This document shows, piece by piece, positions 25,858 through 33,902 of a stretch of DNA of 64,000 nucleotides. This stretch comes from Desulfovibrionaceae bacterium. Its GTDB lineage: Bacteria > Desulfobacterota > Desulfovibrionia > Desulfovibrionales > Desulfovibrionaceae. Each line of letters begins with the position of its first letter. Within the stretch, counting starts at the first letter, position 1. A model generated the notes under the pieces. It did not search any database, had not been told where the DNA came from, and was given only the letters and a program-made list of their open reading frames with translations. A program made the position numbers and the translations under genes. Location: positions 1-64,000 of the forward strand of contig JAQXLA010000017.1 of NCBI GenBank assembly GCA_029011315.1. Direction: 5' to 3'.

Positions 25858-27054
25858 ATGACAGAGTCTTTTCAAAAAATTCAGGAACGTGACGCACAGC
25901 TGATCTGCAGGACCTACGGCCGCTATCCGATTGCCATAGAACGCGGGAGCGGATCCCGGCTTTATGATTATGACGGAAAAGAGTATATTGACCTGCTCAC
26001 CGGCATTGCCGTGACCTCTTTAGGACACTGCAATGAAGAAATCGCTGAAGTTATCTCAGCTCAAGCCCGCAAACTCATTCATATCAGCAACCTGCTCTAT
26101 CATCGTGAACAGCAGGATCTGGCAGAATCGTTGCTTGCCCTGGCTCATTTCAACAAGGTTTTCTTCTGCAACTCCGGAGCAGAAGCCAATGAAGCCATGA
26201 TTAAGCTTGCCAGGCGGTATATGCAGAATATACGTAAAAACAACGCCTGCGAGATCATCACGCTTGAAAGCTGCTTTCATGGCAGGACTCTTGGGACGCT
26301 GGCTGCAACAGGCCGGCCTGCGCTTTCAGACGGATTTGCGCCAATGCCTGCCGGATTCAAAAGCGTGCCATGGGGCAATCTGGAGGCTCTTGAAAATGCG
26401 ATCGGTCCCAAAACAGCCGGCGTACTGGTCGAAATCGTGCAGGGTGAAGGCGGCGTCAGACCGATGAACAGGGAATACGCTGAAGGCATTGAAGCCATTT
26501 GCCGCCGCAACAAAGTGCTGTTTCTGGTTGATGAGGTTCAGACGGGTCTGTGCCGTACAGGCAAGCCGTGGGCTTTCCAGCATTTTGATCTGCATCCTGA
26601 CATTATTTCCAGTGCCAAGGCTCTGGCAAATGGTCTGCCAATGGGCTGCATCATGGCGATCGATGAAGTGGCTCAGGCTTTTGACGGAGGAAGCCATGGT
26701 TCGACATTCGGCGGCGGCGTTCTGGTTTCTGCAGCTGCGTGCAAAGTTCTGGAAATCATGCGCAGGGATCATCTTGATGCCCGAGCTGCGGAACTTGGAG
26801 AACGCCTCATGCAGCGTCTTCAGGCCATTGCGGAAAAACACCCCGATAAAATTCGCGAAGTCCGCGGCATGGGTCTGCTTATCGGCGTCGAATTGTCCAT
26901 CCCGGGCAAAGCCGTTTGGGAAGAACTTCTCCGCCGGGGATTCATTCTGAATCTGTCGCATGAAGTCATTCTGAGGCTCCTTCCCGCCCTGACCATCGAT
27001 GAGGATGATTTGACAGCTTTTGCCAATGCCCTGGATGACATTCTCTCCGCATAA
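25858..27054 (+). CDS. argD: Acetylornithine aminotransferase
   Basis: Pyridoxal-phosphate class III aminotransferase of arginine synthesis, which may also serve lysine synthesis. 398 residues. Motifs: FFCNSGAEANEAMIKLARR, SCFHGRTLGTLAATG, VEIVQGEGGVRP, LVDEVQTGLCRTG and the PLP lysine in SSAKALANGLPMG. I prefer the ATG at 25858, with GGAGGA nine bases ahead, to the in-frame ATG at 25831. It lies 65 bases before STT3. Other class III enzymes such as ornithine aminotransferases are related, but the motif set and length favour ArgD. Confidence 0.9.
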   Translation: MTESFQKIQERDAQLICRTYGRYPIAIERGSGSRLYDYDGKEYIDLLTGIAVTSLGHCNEEIAEVISAQARKLIHISNLLYHREQQDLAESLLALAHFNKVFFCNSGAEANEAMIKLARRYMQNIRKNNACEIITLESCFHGRTLGTLAATGRPALSDGFAPMPAGFKSVPWGNLEALENAIGPKTAGVLVEIVQGEGGVRPMNREYAEGIEAICRRNKVLFLVDEVQTGLCRTGKPWAFQHFDLHPDIISSAKALANGLPMGCIMAIDEVAQAFDGGSHGSTFGGGVLVSAAACKVLEIMRRDHLDARAAELGERLMQRLQAIAEKHPDKIREVRGMGLLIGVELSIPGKAVWEELLRRGFILNLSHEVILRLLPALTIDEDDLTAFANALDDILSA

Positions 27055-27119
27055 CGGCTTTTTGAAAAATCTTTTATTTGTGTCCGGACGGTCGTACATG
27101 CCGGAAAAGAGAGGCTTAC

Positions 27120-29567
27120 ATGTTTCGGCATATCTGCGGAATCGAAACTTTGAAAAGTTCCATTCCTCCGTGGACGATCGGCGTTGCCTTGGCCATACTG
27201 ACTTATACGGCAGCCTTTGCACTCCGAATGACAGAATGGCCGTCCTGGCAAAATCCTGAATTTTCTCTGAATGGAGAAATGCTCCTCAGCACACACGACG
27301 CTTATCACTGGGTAGCAGGAGCGGACGGCTTTGGGCGCAGCATCGGTCATCCCATGTCAGAACTGCTCAGAACGCTCGCATTCTACCTGTGTACCGATCC
27401 TGTTACCGTTGCATTCTGGCTTCCCCCGATTATGGCCAGTATGGTAGCTGTGCTGGTATTTTTCTGGGCATCGAGCATGGGCAGTATGGAAGCTGGTGTC
27501 GGTGCCGGTCTGCTTGCGACATTGACGCCGGGATTTTTGGGCAGAACGCTTCTCGGATATGCCGATACGGATCTCATCACGGTCTTCCTGCCTCTGGCAT
27601 TCAGCCTCGGACCTGCATGCTGGATAAGCTGCTTTCTCAGACATCCGCTTGCCATTCTGTATGTTCGCCGCTGCGGATGCTCGCCTGGAAAGAACATGCC
27701 ATCGTTTTTCGAGGCGGCTTCTCACGCTCCTGCCTCCCTTCTGGCACCTCACTGGATATTTTTTCTGGGGTTCTGCGGCATTTTAAGCTGGTATTCTCAG
27801 GCTTGGCATTCTCTTTTCCCGTATCTCATCAGATTCAACGCCGCTCTTTTCGGAATAATGGCATTGCTTTTTGCCAAACCCGGAGAACGACGTTCCGCTC
27901 TGATCTGTGCTGTCTCATACGCACTTCCCGCTTTAGCGGGCCTGCCTGGCTTGATCCCTGCGCTGATGTTATTCGTATCCGGACTTCTGAGAAGCCGAAC
28001 TCCGTCCCGCCTGCTGCACAATCCCCTTATTTTGACGGGGCTGTGGCTTTGCGCGGCACTCTACATCTTCAATGCTGAAATTTTTGCAACGCTGTTTCAT
28101 CATGTGGACGGATATCTTAAGAGAAGCGGAGATGCCGTTTCTTCCACTCTAGCCGATCCGCTGGTGTTTCCATCCGTTGCGCAATCAATTTTGGAAATCC
28201 AAGATCTTTCCCTTCGGGATATTCCAGCCTATTTCCATCCAACTTCCGCTATCGCCTGGACAGGCTTTATCGGTTTTTTGATTGTTCTCTGCCTGCGTCC
28301 AGGTGCGTTTTTTCTGCTGCCGATGGCGGTACTGACAGTGCTGAGCATGAAAATGGGCGGACGCATGGTGATGTTCGGAGCACCAGTTTTTGCGATGGGT
28401 CTGATGCTTCCGGCAGATTGGCTGGTCTGTCTTCTGGGAGACTCCCGATATGCTCTTCTCAGAAGAATCTTTCTTCTGCTTGTCCTGTCAGCAGCGGCAA
28501 TGCTGCTTTTTCCTCCGCTCAGAACCAGCCTTGCCGCTGTCTGGCATGTTCCGCTTCCTTACGGCATCACTGCCGCCGTCTGCCTTGCATCCATCTGTCT
28601 TGTCACTGCAGGACGATGCCAACGATGGCCTTTCATCCTTCATCTGGATGCCATCGGCCCGCATTTGCTCTACCGTTCTCTCGCCGTCATTATGTTGGGA
28701 TCCATCACGATTCCCGTGCTGACGGAACTGATTCCGGGATTAACGCAAGGTCCGATTTTAAATCGCCGCCATGCCGAAGCCCTGCAGTCACTGAGCATCA
28801 GCACTCCAAAAGATGCTGTGATTTGGCACTGGTGGGATTGGGGATATGCAACACACCATTTTTCACGCAGGCCGACAATTGCCGACGGTGCGGATCACGG
28901 AGGCGCCTCTCTTTTTCTCCCCGCGGCGGTCTATGCGGCAGAAGATCCCCGATTTGCCCGTCAAATTATCAAGTATACAGCTCTAAAGGGGAATATCTCA
29001 GGCAATGTGTTCTCAGGCATGACTTCGTCTCAGGCCGGTCATCTCATGGCATCTCTGGCTAATGCTCAAGAACCGCTGATTCAGGCTCCAGGGCATCAGT
29101 ATCTTGTGGTAAGCTATGATATGATCAATCTCGGATTCTGGATTACGACTTTTGGAAACTGGGACTTCACTTCCAAAACAGGCATTGGCAATGCTATCAG
29201 CATCATTCCCTATGCATTATCCTATTCTTTGGAAAAAGGGGAAATTCGCCTGAAACGAAGCGGCGTGACTGTGCCTGCAGCCAGCATCGATGTGTTTTCG
29301 GACGGTCGTCTTGAACATCAGGATTACACAGCCGTGCCTGAAAATCTGTCACAGCCTCTGAAACTCTGGCAGAAACAGGCTCAAAAAAGAAGAAATGTCC
29401 ATTTTCTGCTCAATCAAATTACCGGAGAAAAAATCGTGGCGGACGATCGCCTGTACCGCAGTCTGCTGATTCAGCTTCTGATCTGCCCTCCGCGAGATCC
29501 CCGATTTTCTCCGTATTTCCGTTTGATTTATGATAACGTGCTCTGCCGCATTTATGAGGTCATCTAG
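27120..29567 (+). CDS. stt3: STT3/PglB-family oligosaccharyltransferase
   Basis: Large inner-membrane glycosyltransferase (815 residues) predicted to transfer a lipid-linked glycan to asparagine in periplasmic proteins. About the first 520 residues contain many hydrophobic segments. The first-loop acidic residue Asp60 (THDAYHW) and the metal-binding pair Asp149-Thr-Asp151 (GYADTDL) align with the catalytic acids of PglB. The sequon-binding signature WWDWG is at 571-575, followed by ~240 periplasmic residues. The ATG at 27120 has GAGAGG close ahead. No glycan-assembly genes are beside it; a methyltransferase follows after 11 bases. Confidence 0.9.
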   Translation: MFRHICGIETLKSSIPPWTIGVALAILTYTAAFALRMTEWPSWQNPEFSLNGEMLLSTHDAYHWVAGADGFGRSIGHPMSELLRTLAFYLCTDPVTVAFWLPPIMASMVAVLVFFWASSMGSMEAGVGAGLLATLTPGFLGRTLLGYADTDLITVFLPLAFSLGPACWISCFLRHPLAILYVRRCGCSPGKNMPSFFEAASHAPASLLAPHWIFFLGFCGILSWYSQAWHSLFPYLIRFNAALFGIMALLFAKPGERRSALICAVSYALPALAGLPGLIPALMLFVSGLLRSRTPSRLLHNPLILTGLWLCAALYIFNAEIFATLFHHVDGYLKRSGDAVSSTLADPLVFPSVAQSILEIQDLSLRDIPAYFHPTSAIAWTGFIGFLIVLCLRPGAFFLLPMAVLTVLSMKMGGRMVMFGAPVFAMGLMLPADWLVCLLGDSRYALLRRIFLLLVLSAAAMLLFPPLRTSLAAVWHVPLPYGITAAVCLASICLVTAGRCQRWPFILHLDAIGPHLLYRSLAVIMLGSITIPVLTELIPGLTQGPILNRRHAEALQSLSISTPKDAVIWHWWDWGYATHHFSRRPTIADGADHGGASLFLPAAVYAAEDPRFARQIIKYTALKGNISGNVFSGMTSSQAGHLMASLANAQEPLIQAPGHQYLVVSYDMINLGFWITTFGNWDFTSKTGIGNAISIIPYALSYSLEKGEIRLKRSGVTVPAASIDVFSDGRLEHQDYTAVPENLSQPLKLWQKQAQKRRNVHFLLNQITGEKIVADDRLYRSLLIQLLICPPRDPRFSPYFRLIYDNVLCRIYEVI

Positions 29568-29578
29568 AGGTATGGACA

Positions 29579-30253
29579 ATGCAGGAAAACAGCGCGCAGT
29601 CTCCCTTCATTCATGTCCGGATTTGCGATAAGGATTGGATCCTGGAGCGTCCTGACAATCTTGAAAACATGTGGAACGCCATGACATCCGCCTCTTTTAC
29701 GGATGACGAACGCATTCCCTACTGGACGGAACTCTGGCCTTCCAGCCTCGTTCTGTCAGAATGGCTCTGGATGAAACGCAAAACGCTTCAGAATCAGATC
29801 TGTCTGGATATCGGCTGCGGACTCGGGCTGACAGCGCTGGTTGCAGAACATTTCGGAGCTTGCGTGATAGGGATGGACTATGAGCCTGAAGCGCTCCGCT
29901 TCGCTTCGCGAAACGCGGTATGCAATCAGGTTCGCAGCCCTCTATGGACAGCTATGGACTGGCGCTATCCAGCTCTGCTTCCCGGGAAAATTCATTTTGC
30001 CTGGGGGGGCGACATTATGTATGAAAAACGCTTTGTCACCCCGATACTGGATTTTATCGATTATGTGCTGGATGATGATGGCGTGATGTGGATTGCAGAG
30101 CCTTCCCGATCCGTTTATGAATTCTTTCGAAGTGCGCTGTTCGGACGAGGCTGGGAAGGAAGATGCGTTCATGAGCAAAATGTCCGCGCGCTGTATCCTC
30201 AAAAAATGCCAGTTCCCGTACGCCTGTGGGAAATCAGCAGGCGCAAGATGTAA
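29579..30253 (+). CDS. Class I SAM-dependent methyltransferase, lysine-methyltransferase-like (PF10294 type)
   Basis: 224 residues. The S-adenosylmethionine loop is LDIGCGLGLTALVA (about 77-90), the acidic residue after strand two is in GMDYEPEAL, and the upstream block IPYWTELWPSSLVLSEWL is typical of the Methyltransf_16 group, which includes protein-lysine methyltransferases. GGDIMYEKRF sits where that group has its post-strand-four motif. The target is unknown. It is packed between STT3 and the HcnA-like gene (11 and 4 bases). A run of seven G at 30003-30009 lies in frame. Confidence 0.82.
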   Translation: MQENSAQSPFIHVRICDKDWILERPDNLENMWNAMTSASFTDDERIPYWTELWPSSLVLSEWLWMKRKTLQNQICLDIGCGLGLTALVAEHFGACVIGMDYEPEALRFASRNAVCNQVRSPLWTAMDWRYPALLPGKIHFAWGGDIMYEKRFVTPILDFIDYVLDDDGVMWIAEPSRSVYEFFRSALFGRGWEGRCVHEQNVRALYPQKMPVPVRLWEISRRKM

Positions 30254-30257
30254 GGCC

Positions 30258-30515
30258 ATGCCCAACTTCGTGCGTATTATTCTGGACGGGACGGAAATGT
30301 CCGTTCCCGCCGGCATCAGTGTGGCCGCTGCCGTATTTCGCTGTCGTCAAAGAACCGGAATGCATCCGGACGGCTCTCCAATGAGTCCTTACTGTTTCTC
30401 TGGATCATGCTTCGGCTGTCTGATGGAAATCAATGGAGAACCGAATATCCGATCCTGCCGCGTTACCGTACAAAACGGCATGATCGTCAAAACTTATTCC
30501 GTAACGCCGCAATGA
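30258..30515 (+). CDS. HcnA-like [2Fe-2S] ferredoxin subunit
   Basis: A small 85-residue (2Fe-2S)-binding protein. CFSGSCFGC followed by a fourth Cys in IRSC gives the C-x4-C-x2-C...C ligand pattern of plant-type ferredoxin domains, as in HcnA and the alpha-type small subunits of opine, proline and hydroxyproline dehydrogenases. It starts four bases after the methyltransferase stop and overlaps the flavoprotein gene as ATGA. The frame is open upstream, but ATG 30258 matches the family start. It presumably passes electrons from the flavoprotein. Confidence 0.85.
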   Translation: MPNFVRIILDGTEMSVPAGISVAAAVFRCRQRTGMHPDGSPMSPYCFSGSCFGCLMEINGEPNIRSCRVTVQNGMIVKTYSVTPQ

Positions 30516-31888
30516 AAACGAATCTTTTTATTATCGGTGCCGGACCAGCTGGAATCGGTGCGGCACTTGCGGCAGCAGAATGCGGGCTTTCTGCCCTGAC
30601 AGCAGATGAGCGCAGCTGCCCAGGTGGACGAGGCTGGAACAAAACGCATCTGCGGCGCATGCCGGGTTTCATGCGACTGACAGCAGAAAACGCACTCCAG
30701 AGATTTCAAAGTCAGCCTGACATGTTTCTGCCGGAAACATCCGTCTGGGATATCGCTCCAAATCAGGTTCGTCTTTCTCAGAAGGGAAAAGGATATCTGT
30801 GCCATGCCAATCTCTGTCTGATTGCCACAGGCGCAATGGAACGATCCATGCCGTTTCCAGGATGGACAATTCCCGGAGTCGTCAGTGCCGGAGGAGCACT
30901 GGAACTGCTTGATTCCGACGCAGAACTTCCATCTTCGCTGCAGCCGATAATTTTCGGAAATGGTCCGCTCGTTCCCCTGCTTCTTTCCGTGTTGCACCAG
31001 AAAAAACTGTCTGCCCTTTGGGCGGATACCGGAGACAGGCTTCACTATTTGAAGGCCTTGCCTTTTTTGGCTTCCATACGCCATGATTGGCCGACTTTTC
31101 GGCACAATATACGGCATATTTTGCACTGCGGACTTCCAATTCAGATTCGAGAAATCCGTTCGGAAGGCACGGATTGGCTGAGTCACGTCGTGTTGACACT
31201 GAAAAACGGAAAAATGCGCACCATAAACACAGCGCTGCTGATTCAGCATCACGGACTTATTCCGGAAACCCGCGCACTGCGCCTTGCCGGATCATCCATG
31301 TACTGGGATGCGAAAAGCCAAGCCTTTCTGCCGAATCTTTCAGAATATGGCGAAACATCCGTACCCGGAATTTTTGCGGCAGGAGACTGTACGGATGTTC
31401 TGGGAGCCGAGGCTGCCTGGATTCGAGGACAAATTGCCGGATACTCTGCCTCACTCCGGCTAGGTGCTTTATTAAAAGAAAAATTTCTTGAAAAGATTTT
31501 TCCTCTGCAAAAACGCCTGAAGGAACTTGGATCTTTTCAACGCTTCATGCGTCGGCTTTTTGTTCAGGAAGAAACGCTCTGCCATATCCCTGACGAAACA
31601 TTTCTCTGCCGATGCGGACATATCTCTGCAGGAGAGATCCGCCGCTGCATCAATGAAGGTCATACAGACCTCAATGATTTAAAACGCTTTACAGGATGCG
31701 GCATGGGAGAATGCCAGGGACGTATGTGCGAAGAGGCTCTGGCATCTGTTGCGGCAGAAGCCCTGCATCGTCCGAGAGAACATTTCGGCCAACTCCGCAT
31801 CAGACAGCCTCTTGTGCCCATCCCGCTGCAAAGCTGGTGTGAAGCCTCTGAAGAGCCAAGCTCCGCAGAACATGTTACCGATCGATGA
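30512..31888 (+). CDS. HcnB-like FAD-dependent oxidoreductase with C-terminal [2Fe-2S] domain
   Basis: 458 residues. FIIGAGPAGIGAALAAAE (about 5-22) binds FAD, and the second nucleotide site and GIFAAGDCTDVLGAEAA close the flavoprotein core. From about 365 a BFD-like iron-sulfur domain follows with CRCGHISAGEI and GCGMGECQGRMC. This is the architecture of HcnB and of the alpha subunit of opine and D-hydroxyproline dehydrogenases. The usual third subunit (HcnC or an amine-oxidising DAO flavoprotein) is not present on either side. The substrate is therefore unknown. It is the last gene of its string. Confidence 0.85.
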   Translation: MKTNLFIIGAGPAGIGAALAAAECGLSALTADERSCPGGRGWNKTHLRRMPGFMRLTAENALQRFQSQPDMFLPETSVWDIAPNQVRLSQKGKGYLCHANLCLIATGAMERSMPFPGWTIPGVVSAGGALELLDSDAELPSSLQPIIFGNGPLVPLLLSVLHQKKLSALWADTGDRLHYLKALPFLASIRHDWPTFRHNIRHILHCGLPIQIREIRSEGTDWLSHVVLTLKNGKMRTINTALLIQHHGLIPETRALRLAGSSMYWDAKSQAFLPNLSEYGETSVPGIFAAGDCTDVLGAEAAWIRGQIAGYSASLRLGALLKEKFLEKIFPLQKRLKELGSFQRFMRRLFVQEETLCHIPDETFLCRCGHISAGEIRRCINEGHTDLNDLKRFTGCGMGECQGRMCEEALASVAAEALHRPREHFGQLRIRQPLVPIPLQSWCEASEEPSSAEHVTDR

Positions 31889-31936
31889 TATTGACTCCTT
31901 ACCATTATAGAAAACTGAATTTTTTGCCGCTTGGAA

Positions 31937-32863
31937 TTACAGGAGATCAGGATCCGCAGGACGGCGATCCCAGTAAACCTTTCCGGATCCCTTGCGGAAT
32001 TTCCGAATCATAACATACACAGCACCGGATCCGCCATCGGAGGGCTTGGCGGTGCAGAACGCCAGCACAATTCGACGGAACGGCTCCTGCGTCAGCCATT
32101 CAGAAAGCTTGTTTTTTAAAACAGGCGTTCCCTGCGGAGAATTCAGCCCGCGCCCTGGCACAACCAGCAGCGTTCGATGCCCGTTATAGTACGCTGCACG
32201 AAAAAAACCGACCAGCATTTCATACGCCTGAACGGTATTGAGTCCATGCAAATCGAGATGGGATTCCGGACTGAACTGGCCTGCCTGCAGCTTGCCTACC
32301 GTAATCAGATCCAGTCCCAGGACATGCCCTTCAAGATATTCATCAGTATATGCCAGGGAAAACTGGATGTTGCTGTTTAGCAGATCCTGAAGAGGATTGT
32401 CGTTTTCTGCGGGAGGCTGTTTTTTCGGAATCTGCCTGGGAATGACTTCTCTCCCCTTTCCAGGAAGAGGCGCAACCTGTTTCATTGCAGCAAAAAACAT
32501 GTCCTCTTCATTTTCTTCCGCAGATCTTTTGGACAATGCTGCAACGGCATCCTGACGTTTTGTCGCATTCGAAGGCTTGCCTTTATGGGAAAATGCCGAA
32601 ACTGTCGTCTTCTTCGGCACGGGAAGAGGTTCCTTCTCCCGGGTGAAGCACTCATGCCAAGCTGCTTTTTTCCCGTCATCATCTTCCAGGGGCTGCACTC
32701 CGGTCATCATGTCCAGAAACATTGCCTGCTCAATGCTTCCTTGATGTTTTTTGTCAAAAATCTGGGTAGATTTCTCTTTTTTCTTCGTTCGATCCGTCTT
32801 ATATACCGCTTTTTTCAGCTGCAAAAAAGGATTGACATCGTCAAAAGGATTCGATTCCGACAT
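31937..32863 (-). CDS. Smr-domain protein
   Basis: 308 residues. The C-terminal ~90 form an Smr domain: LDLHGLNTVQAYEML with the conserved DLHG, VVPGRGLNS and the glycine-rich end GGSGAVYVMIRKF. The first ~200 residues are polar, Lys/Pro-rich and probably disordered. Smr domains have nicking endonuclease activity and act on DNA or on mRNA in collided ribosomes in different families; E. coli SmrA/SmrB are of similar plan. The start overlaps the preceding DUF4911 gene by 23 bases. Convergent with the HcnB-like gene. Confidence 0.9.
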   Translation of the reverse strand: MSESNPFDDVNPFLQLKKAVYKTDRTKKKEKSTQIFDKKHQGSIEQAMFLDMMTGVQPLEDDDGKKAAWHECFTREKEPLPVPKKTTVSAFSHKGKPSNATKRQDAVAALSKRSAEENEEDMFFAAMKQVAPLPGKGREVIPRQIPKKQPPAENDNPLQDLLNSNIQFSLAYTDEYLEGHVLGLDLITVGKLQAGQFSPESHLDLHGLNTVQAYEMLVGFFRAAYYNGHRTLLVVPGRGLNSPQGTPVLKNKLSEWLTQEPFRRIVLAFCTAKPSDGGSGAVYVMIRKFRKGSGKVYWDRRPADPDLL

Positions 32864-33143
32864 CGTATTTCTCTCCGGTACGCATGGCAGGCCATGGCAG
32901 TATCTCCAAAGCTATTTCTTCAGAAATTTCCTCCAAGGCATTCAGCATGGCTTTTCTCTGATGCGGTGAAAACGTCAGCAGCATCAGTGCGCTGTTCCGA
33001 TTCAACGGACAGAACCAGCCAAGACCGTCGCGAGCCTCCAAAAAGAAGCGAAACAGTCCCGCATCCTGAGGATTGATTCGGACAAGAAGATGATCCGAAC
33101 ATACTGGTTTAGGCAACGCCTTCGGTCTTCGTGCTTTTCCCAT
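32841..33143 (-). CDS. DUF4911-like small protein
   Basis: 100 residues. LLVRINPQDAGLFRFFLEARDGLGWFCPLNRNSALMLLTF resembles the DUF4911 family of delta-proteobacteria, an alpha/beta domain of unknown role. It ends with a variable tail. It is translated just ahead of the Smr protein and overlaps it by 23 bases, so the pair is probably coupled. Family assignment is from memory of pattern only. Confidence 0.6.
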   Translation of the reverse strand: MGKARRPKALPKPVCSDHLLVRINPQDAGLFRFFLEARDGLGWFCPLNRNSALMLLTFSPHQRKAMLNALEEISEEIALEILPWPAMRTGEKYDVGIESF

Positions 33144-33275
33144 TCCGTGCTCTCCGCAAAATTTTTCTATGTGTGTATTATGTTTTCCGAAAAATCAAGT
33201 CTGATCGTGCGGGTAAACTGGAACGAAGCCACATAAAAAAACAGGCTTTTTTTTCATTAGAGTCTTGTATCTTTA

Positions 33276-33300
33276 TTGATAACGGCTTATCAAATAAGCC
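33276..33300 (+). promoter_or_regulatory. Dyad operator candidate upstream of the Fur-family gene
   Basis: TTGATAACGGCTTATCAA (33276-33293) is a 7-bp dyad with a 4-base centre. It overlaps GGCTTAT-CAA-ATAAGCC (33284-33300). It lies 63 bases before the proposed GTG start, where a Fur or PerR autoregulatory site would be expected. Confidence 0.4.
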
Positions 33301-33362
33301 AATGCACTATCTGCAGACCAGCGCGCGCAATGAAGCGTACGCACAGATTTCAGGAGCATATC

Positions 33363-33845
33363 GTGTGCTGCAAAATCACAGATATAGAGGAGTATACGCA
33401 GTTTTTTCAGCAGTTTCTCCAAAAGAGGGGCCTGCGGCAAACAACGCAGCGTAAACATATTGCTGAAATTTTTTTTAAAGAATCCGGTCACTTAAGCGTC
33501 GAAGATCTGTATATCATCGTTCGCGAAAGTGATCCCAGCGTCGGACAGGCAACCGTATACCGGACGATCAAGCTTCTTTGCGAGGCTGGATTGGCTTGGG
33601 AAGTCCGTTTCTATGATGGCATTGCCAGATATGAGCACGTCGGGAACTCGCATCACGATCATCTTATCTGTGAAATCTGCGGCCAAAATATCGAAGTCGT
33701 CGATCCTGCCATAGAAGTTCTTCAGGAGGCACTCATGGCCCGGCATGGCTTTACGCCAACGCGCCATCGTCTGTATTTGTACGGCATCTGTCCGAAATGT
33801 CAGGCTGAAAAAAGAATCTCTCCCGTCATTCCGGAAAAAGTCTGA
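33363..33845 (+). CDS. fur: Fur-family transcriptional regulator
   Basis: A metal-dependent DNA-binding repressor of about 160 residues. The winged helix (GLRQTTQRKHIAEIFF, then VGQATVYRTIKLLCEAG) is followed by HHDHLICEICG and a second CPKC pair, the structural zinc cysteines. I place the start at GTG 33363, because AGGAG is seven bases ahead and the residues upstream do not resemble the family; ATGs at 33276 and 33330 are alternatives. The motif set cannot separate Fur from PerR with certainty. The acyl-CoA synthetase gene starts 57 bases later. Confidence 0.88.
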   Translation: MCCKITDIEEYTQFFQQFLQKRGLRQTTQRKHIAEIFFKESGHLSVEDLYIIVRESDPSVGQATVYRTIKLLCEAGLAWEVRFYDGIARYEHVGNSHHDHLICEICGQNIEVVDPAIEVLQEALMARHGFTPTRHRLYLYGICPKCQAEKRISPVIPEKV

Positions 33846-33902
33846 TGCGGAAAAGATCTGCCTCATAAGCAATAACCCCTTACTTACACAGGCGTGTTCC
33901 TC

